Positions 31,865 through 39,821 of a stretch of 45,768 nucleotides of DNA are shown piece after piece. The DNA is taken from the NCBI GenBank assembly GCA_019635485.1, contig JAHBZL010000040.1, positions 1-45,768 of the forward strand, written 5' to 3'. Both the position numbers and the translations under genes were made by a program. Positions within the stretch are counted from its first letter, which is position 1. Each line of letters opens with the position of its first letter. The notes under the pieces are model-generated. The model searched no databases and was not told the DNA's origin. It saw only the letters and a list, made by a program, of their open reading frames with translations. This DNA comes from Piscinibacter sp. Its GTDB lineage: Bacteria > Pseudomonadota > Gammaproteobacteria > Burkholderiales > Burkholderiaceae_C.

Positions 31865-32833
31865 TCAGTCGAGCGACAGGCCGATCCGCCTGGCGACCTC
31901 GCCCCACTTCCTGCTGGTCGCGGCCAGGGCCGCGGCCGCCTCTGCCGGCGTGCTCGCGACGACGCCCTGGTCGGTCAGGCGGAGCTTGTCGACCACGTCG
32001 GGCAGGCGCAGCGCGTCGACCATCGCCTTGTGCATCGCGGCGACGATGGGCTCCGGCGTACCGTGCGGCGCGAACAGCACCAGCATGAAGGTGGCGTCGT
32101 AGCCCGGGTAGCCGGCCTCGGCGACGGTGGGCACCTCGGGCAGCATCGCCGAACGCGTCGCGCCCGACACCGCCAGCCCGACGAGCCGGCCGCTGCGGAT
32201 GTGCGGCAGCACGGTCGGGCCGGCGAGGAAGCCGCACGGCACCTGATTGCCGATCACGTCCTGGGTCGCCGCGGCCGGACCCTTGTACGGGATGTGCAGC
32301 ATGTCCAGCCCGGCCGTGGCGAGCAGCAGCTCCATCGCGAGGTGGCCGGGCACGCCGGCGCCGCCCGAGGCGTAGCTGAGCTTGCTCGCGCGCGCCTTGG
32401 CCACGAACTCGCCGAGCGTCTTCACGCCGAGCGAGGGGTGGCACACCAGCACCTGGCTGAAGCTGCTCGCGATCGTGACCGGGACCAGGTCGTCGACGCG
32501 GTAGGGGAGCTTCTTGTAGACGTGCGGATTGATCGTGACCGTGTTGTCGGTCGACCAGAACCAGGTGTAGCCGTCCGGCGCGGAGCGGGCCGCCTCCGAG
32601 GCGCCGAGCGTGCCGCCCGCGCCAGGCTTGTTCTCGAGCACGATCGGCTGCTTGAGCACGGGCTGCATCTTCTCGGCCGCCGAGCGCAGCACGATGTCGC
32701 TCGGCCCGCCCGGCGGGTAGGGCACGACGACACGGATCGGCTTGTCCGGCCACGCCTGGGCGGACGAGACGCTCGAGACGAGCAGGGCGGCGATGCCGAG
32801 GCCGATGCGGACGAAGCGGTCGAGAGTCGTCAT
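31865..32833 (-). CDS. Bug/TctC-family periplasmic binding protein
   Basis: This 322-residue exported solute-binding protein has a signal peptide ending near residue 26 (SSVSSAQA). The Bug-family pattern is clear: KPIRVVVPYPPGGPSDIVLR, QPIVLENKPGAGGTLGA, HIPYKGPAAATQDVIGNQV, VPTVAEAGYPGYDA and the C-terminal helix pair. Bug proteins capture carboxylates such as citrate, amino acids or aromatic acids. No TctA/TctB membrane genes are nearby, so it is an orphan receptor that shares a channel or only senses. It is the last gene of the sulfatase-bug-bug group, after a 93-base gap. Confidence 0.93.
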   Translation of the reverse strand: MTTLDRFVRIGLGIAALLVSSVSSAQAWPDKPIRVVVPYPPGGPSDIVLRSAAEKMQPVLKQPIVLENKPGAGGTLGASEAARSAPDGYTWFWSTDNTVTINPHVYKKLPYRVDDLVPVTIASSFSQVLVCHPSLGVKTLGEFVAKARASKLSYASGGAGVPGHLAMELLLATAGLDMLHIPYKGPAAATQDVIGNQVPCGFLAGPTVLPHIRSGRLVGLAVSGATRSAMLPEVPTVAEAGYPGYDATFMLVLFAPHGTPEPIVAAMHKAMVDALRLPDVVDKLRLTDQGVVASTPAEAAAALAATSRKWGEVARRIGLSLD

Positions 32834-32926
32834 GGGCGGTCTCCTGGTGGAACGTCCGCGACCGGGTCGACGTGCCCGGCGGACGGGGATCGTGTCGACG
32901 GGCGGGGTGGCGCGTGGCGGGAATGC

Positions 32927-33916
32927 TCAGTCGCCCTGGAAGCCGGACGCCTTGATCGGCGGGCCCCAGCGCTCGTAGTCTTCCTTCAGCGCGGCGGCCA
33001 GGCGGTCGGGGCCCTGGCCGGTCGGCTCCAGGCCCATCTCGACGAGGCGCTTGTGCAAGGCCGGATCGGTGATCGCCGCGACCGCCGCCTTCGAGAGCCG
33101 CTCGACGGTGGCCGGCGGCGTCCCGGCGGGGGCGAACAGGCCGTACCAGGGTTTGGCGACCAGGTCGTAGCCGAGTTCGCGGAACGTGGGCACCGACGGG
33201 AAGCTGGCGTCGCGCTGTTCGCCGGCCACCGCGAGCAGGCGCGCCTTGTCGGCCTGCACGAGCGCGCGGATGTCCGCGGCGACCGTGGAGATCGCACTGA
33301 CCTCGCCGCCGGCGATCGCCGTCATCGCGGCGGCCGTGCCCTTGTAGGGCACGTGCGTGAGGTTCAGGCCGGCCGACCTGGCGAACATCACGCCGAAGAA
33401 ATGCGGAATGCTGCCCGACGCGGCGGAGGCGTAGAAGCCGTTCTTCGCCGGATCGGCCTTGACCCAGGCGACGTACTCGGCGAGCGTCTTCGCCGGCACG
33501 TTCGCCCCGACGCCGAGGCCGACCTGGAAGTTGCTCAGGTGCGCGACCGGCACGAAGTCCTTGAACGGGTCGTAGCGCAGCTTGCCGGCGTACGAGTGCG
33601 GGAAGATTGCCATCGTCGCGACCGGCGTCATCACCAGCGAGGTGCCGTCGGCCGGGGCGGCCTTGACGAGTTCGTTGGCGATGCGCCCGCCCGCCCCGAC
33701 CTTGTTCTCGACGATCACGGCCTGCTTGAGCGTGTTCTGCATGTGCTCGGCGACGACGCGCGCGAGCGCATCGGACGTGGCGCCGGCCGGATAACCGACG
33801 ACGATTCGGATCGTGCCTTCCTGGGCGACGGCCGGGCCGGCCAGGCCGGTGGTGGCGGCTGCGAGCGCGGCGGCGAGGAGGCCGGCGCCGAAGCGGCGGC
33901 GGGGGAGGTGGGTCAT
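32927..33916 (-). CDS. Bug/TctC-family periplasmic binding protein, second copy
   Basis: This 329-residue exported binding protein is a distant paralogue of its neighbour. It has a signal sequence (RRRFGAGLLAAALAAATTGLAGP) with a twin-arginine-like RRRF start, and a mature part with IRIVVGYPAGATSDALARVV, QAVIVENKVGAGGRIANELV, THVPYKGTAAAMTAIAGGEV and FPSVPTFRELGYD. The start at 33916 was chosen from the signal peptide; the frame stays open upstream as a shadow of the sulfatase gene. It begins 28 bases after the sulfatase stop, so it is probably cotranscribed with it and may bind the ester or its product. Confidence 0.92.
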   Translation of the reverse strand: MTHLPRRRFGAGLLAAALAAATTGLAGPAVAQEGTIRIVVGYPAGATSDALARVVAEHMQNTLKQAVIVENKVGAGGRIANELVKAAPADGTSLVMTPVATMAIFPHSYAGKLRYDPFKDFVPVAHLSNFQVGLGVGANVPAKTLAEYVAWVKADPAKNGFYASAASGSIPHFFGVMFARSAGLNLTHVPYKGTAAAMTAIAGGEVSAISTVAADIRALVQADKARLLAVAGEQRDASFPSVPTFRELGYDLVAKPWYGLFAPAGTPPATVERLSKAAVAAITDPALHKRLVEMGLEPTGQGPDRLAAALKEDYERWGPPIKASGFQGD

Positions 33917-33944
33917 CGTCGTCTCCTGAAGTTGTCGGGTGGGC

Positions 33945-35495
33945 CTACCACTGGCCGAAGAACACGCCGGCCTTCTTGTACTGGTTGGTGCGCTGTTCCA
34001 CGAAGGTGTCGCTGACGGTGGTGCGGTGCTTGCGGCGCACGAGGAAGTCGAGCAGGCGGTCGCGCAGCCCGGCGCGCACCGTAGCGTGACCGGGGTCGCG
34101 CCCCAGGTCCTGCATCTCCTGCGGATCGTTCGCCAGGTCGTAGAGCTGCTCCGGCTCGTCGACCCAGTGCACGTAGCGCCAGCGGTCGGTGCGGATCGAG
34201 AACGCGCGGGCCTGCTGCGGCGTCTTGCCGCGCAGCAGGCGCGCCAGGCGGAAGCTGTAGTCGAGCTCCGAGTAGGTGAAGTCGCGCCAGGCCGGCGCGT
34301 GACCCTCGAGCAGCGGCAGCAGGCTGCGCCCTTCGATGCGGTGCGGCGCCGCGGCGACGCCGAGCCAGTCGAGCACGGTGGGCACGACGTCGACACATTC
34401 GACGAAGCGGTCGTCCACCGTGCCGCGGGTCGCATCCGCCGCGGGCCGCGGGTCGGCCACGATGAACGGCACCTTCTGCACGGTGTCGTAGAAGAGCTCC
34501 TTCTCGCCGAGCCAGTGGTCGCCGAGGAAGTCGCCGTGGTCGGCGGTGAAGATCACGAGCGTGTTGTCCAGCAGCCCCTGGCCTTCCATGTGGTCGAACA
34601 GGCGGCCGAGGTGGTCGTCGAGCTGGTGGATCAGCCCCTGGTACGCCGGGCGCACGGTGCGGATGCAGTCGTCGCGCTGGAAGCTGACGCACTCCTCCTG
34701 CTGCCGGTAGGCCGCGACGACCGGATGGGCGTCCGCGCGCTCGGCCTCGCTGCGCACCACCGGCAGGCACTGGTCGGCCGTGTACATCGCGTGGTAGGGC
34801 GCGGGTGCCATGTAGGGCCAGTGCGGCTTCACGTAGCTCAGGTGCAGCACCCACGGCCGGCCGCCCTGCTCGCGCATGAAGCGGATCGCCTGGTCGGTCA
34901 TGTAGGCGGTTTCGGAATGCGCCTCCTTGACGCGCGCCGGCAGGTGCACGTTGCGCATGTGCCAGCCGCTGACGACCTGGCCCGATTCGTCGATGCCGGC
35001 GATCACGTGTTCGGTCCACGGGTCGGCCCCGTCGTAGCCGTGGGCGCGCAGGAAGGCCGGGTAGCCGCTCTCGTGGCCGGGCGTGTGGTGGCCGTCGTAG
35101 CGGTCGATCTCGACGAAGCCGCCGCGCTCCAGGAACGTGCCGAGCTCGGAGCCGCCATCGATCGCCAGGCGCGCCAGGCCCTCGTGGTCCGGCATCACGT
35201 GGGTCTTGCCGGCGAGCGCCAGCGTGCGGCCGCTGCCCTTCAGGTACTCGCCGAGCGTGACCTCGCCGATCGCCAGCGGCACGCGGTTCCAGGTCGCGCC
35301 GTGGCTGATCGGATAGCGCCCGGTGTAGTAGCTCATGCGGCTCGGGCCGCACACGCCGCTGTTGACGAAGGCGTTCGCGAAACGCACGCCGCGGCGCGCC
35401 AGGGCATCCAGGTTCGGCGTACGCAGGTACGGGTGGCCGCTGCACGAGAGATGGTCCCAGCGCAGCTGGTCGGCCATGATGAAGAGCACGTTCAT
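33945..35495 (-). CDS. Sulfatase/phosphonate monoester hydrolase-family enzyme
   Basis: This 516-residue alkaline-phosphatase-superfamily hydrolase is close in length to phosphonate monoester hydrolases (about 514 aa). MNVLFIMADQLRWDH holds the first metal aspartate. SGVCGPSRMSYYTGR carries the C-x-P-S-R sulfatase signature whose Cys49 would become formylglycine. LAGKTHVM and FTADHGDFLGDH hold the other metal and active-site residues. No signal peptide is seen, so it acts in the cytoplasm and its Cys needs a maturase elsewhere. An ATG four codons upstream (35507) is possible, but an AGG spacing fits 35495 better. The substrate (sulfate ester, phosphate diester or phosphonate ester) is unknown. 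Confidence 0.87.
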   Translation of the reverse strand: MNVLFIMADQLRWDHLSCSGHPYLRTPNLDALARRGVRFANAFVNSGVCGPSRMSYYTGRYPISHGATWNRVPLAIGEVTLGEYLKGSGRTLALAGKTHVMPDHEGLARLAIDGGSELGTFLERGGFVEIDRYDGHHTPGHESGYPAFLRAHGYDGADPWTEHVIAGIDESGQVVSGWHMRNVHLPARVKEAHSETAYMTDQAIRFMREQGGRPWVLHLSYVKPHWPYMAPAPYHAMYTADQCLPVVRSEAERADAHPVVAAYRQQEECVSFQRDDCIRTVRPAYQGLIHQLDDHLGRLFDHMEGQGLLDNTLVIFTADHGDFLGDHWLGEKELFYDTVQKVPFIVADPRPAADATRGTVDDRFVECVDVVPTVLDWLGVAAAPHRIEGRSLLPLLEGHAPAWRDFTYSELDYSFRLARLLRGKTPQQARAFSIRTDRWRYVHWVDEPEQLYDLANDPQEMQDLGRDPGHATVRAGLRDRLLDFLVRRKHRTTVSDTFVEQRTNQYKKAGVFFGQW

Positions 35496-35525
35496 GTCGA
35501 GCGGCATCCTAGGTGGCGCAGAATC

Positions 35526-35542
35526 GATTGTTCTAAACAATC
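35526..35542. promoter_or_regulatory. MarR operator between sulfatase and marR
   Basis: GATTGTT-CTA-AACAATC is a perfect inverted repeat with 7-bp arms and a 3-base centre, the size and AT-rich character typical of MarR-family sites. It stands 10 bases before the marR start and about 30 bases before the sulfatase start, so one bound dimer could control both directions. Confidence 0.65.
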
Positions 35543-35552
35543 CATCTCGGTG

Positions 35553-36104
35553 ATGACCCTGACGACGCCGAGCCGGCTGCGCCAGCCGCAAGGGCTGGAC
35601 GACCTGCTGAACTACCGGCTGCTGCGCCTGTTCGCCGTCAGCGGGGCGCCGGTCATCCGGCTGTGCGAGGGCCGCTACGGCATCGCGCGGCGCGAGTGGC
35701 GGCTGCTCGCCTTGCTGGCGGCACACGGGCCGCTCTCGCCCTCGGAGCTGGCCGATCGCGGCGACCTGGACCGGGCCCGCACCTCGCGCGCGATCGGATC
35801 GCTGGTCACCAAGCGGCTCGCGCTGCGCGTGGCCCGCCCGGGCGACGCGCGGCGCGCGGTCGTCACGCTCACCGACGAGGGCCGCGCGCTCTACGACGAA
35901 CTCTTCCCGCAGGTGGCTGCCATCAATCGCGCGGTGCTCGCCGCGCTGGACGACCCGCTGCTCGCCGCGCTCGACGAGGCGCTGCAGCGGCTGACCGCCC
36001 ATGCCGCGCAGCTGAACCAGCAGCTCGTGCCCGACGCCCAGGCCGACCGCCACCGCGGCGGCAGCCGCCGCCGCTGGCCGACCCATGACGTCCCCGGCGG
36101 CTGA
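35553..36104 (+). CDS. MarR-family transcriptional regulator
   Basis: This 183-residue winged-helix repressor shows ARREWRLLALLAAHGPLSPSELADRG, the recognition helix RARTSRAIGSLVTKRLALRV and the wing RPGDARRAVVTLTDEGRALYDEL, all standard MarR features. Helices at both ends form the dimer interface. A basic Arg/Gly tail (DRHRGGSRRRW) ends the protein. The gene overlaps the following MFS gene by 20 bases and is divergent from the sulfatase gene. MarR proteins typically release DNA on binding an aromatic or other small acid, so the pathway substrate is a likely ligand. Confidence 0.93.
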   Translation: MTLTTPSRLRQPQGLDDLLNYRLLRLFAVSGAPVIRLCEGRYGIARREWRLLALLAAHGPLSPSELADRGDLDRARTSRAIGSLVTKRLALRVARPGDARRAVVTLTDEGRALYDELFPQVAAINRAVLAALDDPLLAALDEALQRLTAHAAQLNQQLVPDAQADRHRGGSRRRWPTHDVPGG

Positions 36105-37287
36105 GGCGCCGCAGGGAGCGGGGTTCCGTGCCACGGTCGCCGCGCTGGCCGCCGGCCAGCTGGTGTGCTGGGCGGCGTTGTACTACGCGTTCACCTCCTT
36201 CGTGCTGCCGATGCAGCGCGCCTTCGGCTGGAGCAAGCCGGCGCTGATGGGGGCCTTCACGCTCGGGCTGGCGGTCTGGGGCGGCGCCTCCTACGCGGTC
36301 GGGGCGGCCATCGACCGCGGCCGGGGCCGCGCCGTGCTGACGCTGGGCTCCGCGCTGGCCGGCATCGGGCTGCTGCTCTGGTCGTTCGCCGACTCGCTGG
36401 CGCTGCTGTACGCGGCCTGGGCGCTGCTCGGCGCGGCGATGGCGATGACCCTGTACGAACCGGCCTTCAACGTGCTGACGCGCCGCTTCCCGGAGCACTA
36501 CCGGCAGGGCATCACCACGCTGACGCTGGTCGGCGGCTTCGCCAGCACGCTGTCGTTCCCGGCCGTGGCCTGGCTGCTCGACGTGCTCGGCTGGCGCGGC
36601 GCGCTGCAGGTCGCCGCGGCCGTGCTGCTGCTCGGCGTGACGCCGCTGCATGCCTGGGCGCTGCGCGGCACGCCGACGCAGCTGGTGCGTTCGGCGCACG
36701 AGGACGGGGCGGATGACGCCACCCTGCACGAAGCCCTGCGCGGTTCGGCCTTCTGGCTGCTCGTGCTGACCTTCACGCTGTACTCGTTCGCGGCCGCGGC
36801 GCTGTGGGCGCACATCATGCCGGCCTTCGCGGCGCGCGGCATGGGCGAACCGGCGGCGCTGGCGGTGGTGGTCTGGTTCGGCCCGGCGCAGGTGGCCGGG
36901 CGCTTCGCCTACCTGCTGTTCGGCCGCTGGGTCGGCTCGCGCACGCTGGGCCTGGCGGTGCTGGCCGGGCTGCCGCTCTCGCTGACGATCTTCGCGCTTG
37001 CGCAGGGCACGCTGGCGCTGCTGCTGTTCGCGTTGCTCTTCGGGCTCGCCAACGGTCTCGTCACCATCGTGCGCGGCAGCCTGGTGCCGGAGTATTTCGG
37101 GCGCGCGCATGTCGGCCGCATCAGCGGCGCGATGAACGTCGTCGCGCTGCTGGCACGCGCCGCTGCGCCGCTGGCCACCGCCTGGCTGCTGCTCGCGCTG
37201 CCGGGCTACCGCGAGGTGCTGCTGGTGCTCGCCGGGCTCGGCGGCATCGCGGTGATCGCCTTCGCACTGGCCCGGCCGCCGCGCTGA
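36085..37287 (+). CDS. MFS transporter
   Basis: This 400-residue major facilitator protein has 12 predicted helices. The N-half has WAALYYAFTSFVLPMQRAFGW, a motif-A-like GGASYAVGAAIDRGRGRAVL between helices 2 and 3, and the helix 4-6 block with YEPAFNVLTRRFPEHYRQG. The C-half repeats the pattern with LFGRWVGSRTLGLAVLAG and VRGSLVPEYFGRAHVGRISG. The sequence resembles monocarboxylate/OFA-type permeases, so an organic acid is a reasonable guess. It overlaps marR by 20 bases and is certainly cotranscribed with it. Confidence 0.92.
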   Translation: MTSPAAEAPQGAGFRATVAALAAGQLVCWAALYYAFTSFVLPMQRAFGWSKPALMGAFTLGLAVWGGASYAVGAAIDRGRGRAVLTLGSALAGIGLLLWSFADSLALLYAAWALLGAAMAMTLYEPAFNVLTRRFPEHYRQGITTLTLVGGFASTLSFPAVAWLLDVLGWRGALQVAAAVLLLGVTPLHAWALRGTPTQLVRSAHEDGADDATLHEALRGSAFWLLVLTFTLYSFAAAALWAHIMPAFAARGMGEPAALAVVVWFGPAQVAGRFAYLLFGRWVGSRTLGLAVLAGLPLSLTIFALAQGTLALLLFALLFGLANGLVTIVRGSLVPEYFGRAHVGRISGAMNVVALLARAAAPLATAWLLLALPGYREVLLVLAGLGGIAVIAFALARPPR

Positions 37288-37529
37288 GCGCCCGCCAGCA
37301 CGTCGTGCGCCGCCGCGCGCAGGTCCTCGGCCAGGCTGCGCTGGCCGGGCTCGTAGAGCTCGGCCAGGGCCATCAGCCGGCGGGCCGCCTGCAGCGTGCG
37401 CCGGCGCGCGACGCGCTCGTTCAGGGCGGCGATGACCCGCCTGATCCACACCGCTCCGAACACAGCCGTTGCGGCGGGGGTGATGGGGCTGGGGCAGGCC
37501 AGATTCAGGGGCGCACATGGATGGGTCAT
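37206..37529 (-). CDS. Possible small basic protein
   Basis: This is a 107-residue open frame of doubtful status. The middle (WIRRVIAALNERVARRRTLQ, then LMALAELYEPGQRSLAEDLRAAA) looks like a genuine helical, Arg-rich small protein of the sort common in Burkholderiales. The last 25 residues are encoded antisense to the 3' end of the MFS gene and look like frame noise. No ribosome-binding site is visible. It is divergent from the LysR gene 88 bases away, as LysR targets often are. The 330-base stretch between the MFS and LysR genes otherwise holds only promoter-like sequence, such as a TATGAT box at 37569-37574. Confidence 0.42.
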   Translation of the reverse strand: MTHPCAPLNLACPSPITPAATAVFGAVWIRRVIAALNERVARRRTLQAARRLMALAELYEPGQRSLAEDLRAAAHDVLAGAQRGGRASAKAITAMPPSPASTSSTSR

Positions 37530-37617
37530 GGGCCGAATCTAGGCGGCTGATTGCATCCTGATAAGCACTATGATTCGACTTCAGTAAAAACCACCAGTTG
37601 TCAATTCAAGGCGCCGG

Positions 37618-38586
37618 ATGGACCACTTTCGTGCCATCACGTTGTTCGAACGGGCCGCTGCGGCGGGCAGCTTCCAGCGTGTCGCGGTCGAACTGGCGAT
37701 CAGCCCGCAGGCCGTCGGCAAGGCCGTCCGGCAGCTCGAGACGCATCTGGGCGTGCGGCTTTTCCATCGGACCACGCGCAGCAACAGCCTGACGGCCGAG
37801 GGGCGGGCCTTCCTGGAGGCGGTGCGGCCCGGCCTCGCCACCATCGCGGCCGCCGTCGGGCAAGTGCGCGCCACCACCGAACAGATCGAAGGACCGATCC
37901 GCATCACCGCGGCGCATTCGGCGCGCAAGGTTCTCACCGGGCCGCTGGCCGAGTTCAACGCCCGCTACCCGCAGGTGCGCTTCGACCTGCTGATGGACGA
38001 CGGATTCACCGACATCGCCGCCGCGCAGATCGACGTCGGTTTTCGTGCCGGCGGCGAGCCGACGGGACAGCTGATCGCGCGGCGCCTGTTCGGCGTGCAG
38101 GAGGTGCTCTGTGCGTCACCGGCCTACCTCGTCCGCCACGGCCTGCCGCGCAGCCTGGGCGAGCTCGCCGCCCACCGCTGCACGGGCTTCCGGCAGCGCG
38201 AGAGCGGGCGCCTTCTGCCGTGGCAGCTGATGATCGACGGCGAACTGCGCCGCCTCGACGTGGCCGTCGCCTTCTGCGCCAACGACCCGGAGGCCGAGCT
38301 CGATGCGGTGCTGGCCGGCATGGGGATCGGGCTGATCGACGGCATCAACGCGGCGGCCGCGCTGCGCGACGGACGGCTCCAGGCGGTGCTGACCGAACAC
38401 GCCGTCGACCGGCTCGGCTTCTACGTGTACTACGCGCAGCGCACCGCGATGCCGCGGCGCGTGCGTGCCTTCATCGACTTCATCGTCGAGCGGCTGCAAG
38501 GGTCGGAGGCGTTCCGGCTGCGGCCGCAGGATCTGGCGCGAACACCGCGGCAACGCGGCCGAACCGCCGGGACCCGGCGCGCCTAG
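37618..38586 (+). CDS. LysR-family transcriptional regulator
   Basis: This 322-residue regulator has an N-terminal winged helix at residues 1-60 (ITLFERAAAAGSFQRVAVEL, AISPQAVGKAVRQLETHLGV, RLFHRTTRSNSLTAEG) and a LysR substrate-binding domain from about 90 (IEGPIRITAAHSARKVLTGP, then DVGFRAGGEPTGQLIARRLF, GMGIGLIDGINAAAALRDG). The C-terminal 25 residues are a basic tail. A TATGAT -10-like box lies at 37569-37574 upstream. It is divergent from a doubtful small gene and convergent with the aspartic protease, overlapping its 3' end by 4 bases. The target and ligand are unknown. Confidence 0.93.
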   Translation: MDHFRAITLFERAAAAGSFQRVAVELAISPQAVGKAVRQLETHLGVRLFHRTTRSNSLTAEGRAFLEAVRPGLATIAAAVGQVRATTEQIEGPIRITAAHSARKVLTGPLAEFNARYPQVRFDLLMDDGFTDIAAAQIDVGFRAGGEPTGQLIARRLFGVQEVLCASPAYLVRHGLPRSLGELAAHRCTGFRQRESGRLLPWQLMIDGELRRLDVAVAFCANDPEAELDAVLAGMGIGLIDGINAAAALRDGRLQAVLTEHAVDRLGFYVYYAQRTAMPRRVRAFIDFIVERLQGSEAFRLRPQDLARTPRQRGRTAGTRRA

Positions 38587-39317
38587 AGGCGCTTGTCCAG
38601 CACCAGCACGTCGGCATCGCGCTTCATCTGGAAGCGCGACAGGAAGCTGTTGCCGAGCAGCACGACCTCCATGCCGGCCGGCACGACCACCGCCTCGACT
38701 TCGTAGACGGTGACGTCGCCGATGCGCACGCTGGACAGCGAAACGCGGTGCGCCACCACCGCGCCGTTGGCCGTGCGCGCGAGGCCGCGCTGGCCGCGGC
38801 TGTAGTCCAGGCCGATGCGCTTCGCCTCCGCCTCGCTCATCGCGACGCTGGTGGCGCCGGTGTCGACCATGAAGCGCACCACCTTGCCGTTGATCGCGCC
38901 GTCGGTGATGAAATGGCCGCCGCTGCCGGCCGCGATGACGATCTGGGTGCCGCCGCCGGCGCTCGCCGCGCCCCCGAGATTGACCTGCGCGCCGCCGAGC
39001 GGCAGGGTCTGGCGCTGGCCGCGCAGTTCGACCACGGTCGCGCTGCCGGTCACGCTCAGCACCTTGATGCCCTGCACCGTCTGGCCGGCCGCGACGGTGC
39101 GCGGAGTGCCGTCGATGATCAGCAGCGCCTTGTCGCCCAGGCTGCCGCTCATCGAGACCGACTGCGCCACGGCCGCGCCGGCCAGCAGGCACGCCGCGAC
39201 GAACGTCGCCAGGCGACCAGCGAGCCACCGAGCGGACGCCGCGGATCCGGCCCCGCCGGTCCGCTGGCGTCGCCCCCCTGGGGGGGAGGCGCCGAAGGCG
39301 CTCCGGGAGGGAGCCAT
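38583..39317 (-). CDS. Retropepsin-like aspartic protease (TIGR02281 type)
   Basis: This protein of up to 244 residues has the single catalytic motif FMVDTGATSVAMSEAEAKRIG and the family closing segment VVLLGNSFLSRFQMKRDADVLVL. The TIGR02281 clan AA family is annotated as an aspartic protease, but its activity has rarely been shown. A hydrophobic export signal lies at about 35-51 (LATFVAACLLAGAAVAQS). About 20 residues before it are encoded inside a GC-rich intergenic-type repeat, so the ATG at 39317 may not be native; no better in-frame start is visible downstream. It begins one base after the yajQ stop. Confidence 0.8.
   Translation of the reverse strand: MAPSRSAFGASPPGGRRQRTGGAGSAASARWLAGRLATFVAACLLAGAAVAQSVSMSGSLGDKALLIIDGTPRTVAAGQTVQGIKVLSVTGSATVVELRGQRQTLPLGGAQVNLGGAASAGGGTQIVIAAGSGGHFITDGAINGKVVRFMVDTGATSVAMSEAEAKRIGLDYSRGQRGLARTANGAVVAHRVSLSSVRIGDVTVYEVEAVVVPAGMEVVLLGNSFLSRFQMKRDADVLVLDKRL
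39273..39301. repeat. GC-rich intergenic-type double hairpin
   Basis: CCCCCC-T-GGGGGG (39273-39285) is followed by GCGCC-GAA-GGCGC (39289-39301), two hairpins in tandem. From memory, elements of this composition are frequent between genes in Burkholderiales, but only one copy is present in the window, so its repeat nature is not shown here. It overlaps the 5' end of the aspartic protease frame and follows the yajQ stop, where it may act as a transcript end. Confidence 0.5.
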
Positions 39318-39318
39318 C

Positions 39319-39807
39319 TCAATCGCGCAGGTTGGTGAAGGACAGCGGCGCGTCCGGCGCCGTCTTGCGGATCAGCTGCATCGCGGCCTGCAGGTCGTCG
39401 CGCTTGGCGCCGGTGACGCGCACGGTGTCGCCCTGGATCGCCGCCTGCACCTTGAGCTTGCTCTGCTTGATCGCAGACTGCAGCTTCTTCGCGGTGTCGG
39501 TGTCGACCCCGCTCTTGACCGTCAGCGGCTGGCGCACCTTGTCCCCGCCGATCTTCTCGATCTTCGCGCTGCGGTCGACGAAGCGGATGTCCACGCCGCG
39601 CTTGGTCAGCTTGGCGAGCAGGATGTCGGTGACCTGTCCGATCTGGAAGTCCGAGTCGCCGAACAGCGTGACGGTCTTGTCGGCCAGCTCGATGCCGGCC
39701 GAGGTGCCCTTGAAATCGAAGCGTGTTCCGATTTCCTTGGCTGTCTGGTCGACCGCATTGCGGACCTCGACGAGATTGGGCTCGATCACCGTGTCGAAAC
39801 TGGGCAT
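39319..39807 (-). CDS. yajQ: YajQ-family nucleotide-binding protein
   Basis: This 162-residue cytoplasmic protein opens [21 protein letters not shown] and continues [49 protein letters not shown] and [21 protein letters not shown], the full YajQ pattern of two ferredoxin-like domains. YajQ homologues bind cyclic di-GMP in Xanthomonas and bind nucleotides or RNA in other species. The length is normal. It is divergent from murB with only 14 bases between the two start codons, so at least one promoter must lie inside the opposite gene. Confidence 0.96.
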   Translation of the reverse strand: MPSFDTVIEPNLVEVRNAVDQTAKEIGTRFDFKGTSAGIELADKTVTLFGDSDFQIGQVTDILLAKLTKRGVDIRFVDRSAKIEKIGGDKVRQPLTVKSGVDTDTAKKLQSAIKQSKLKVQAAIQGDTVRVTGAKRDDLQAAMQLIRKTAPDAPLSFTNLRD

Positions 39808-39821
39808 GGGAAAATTCTCGC

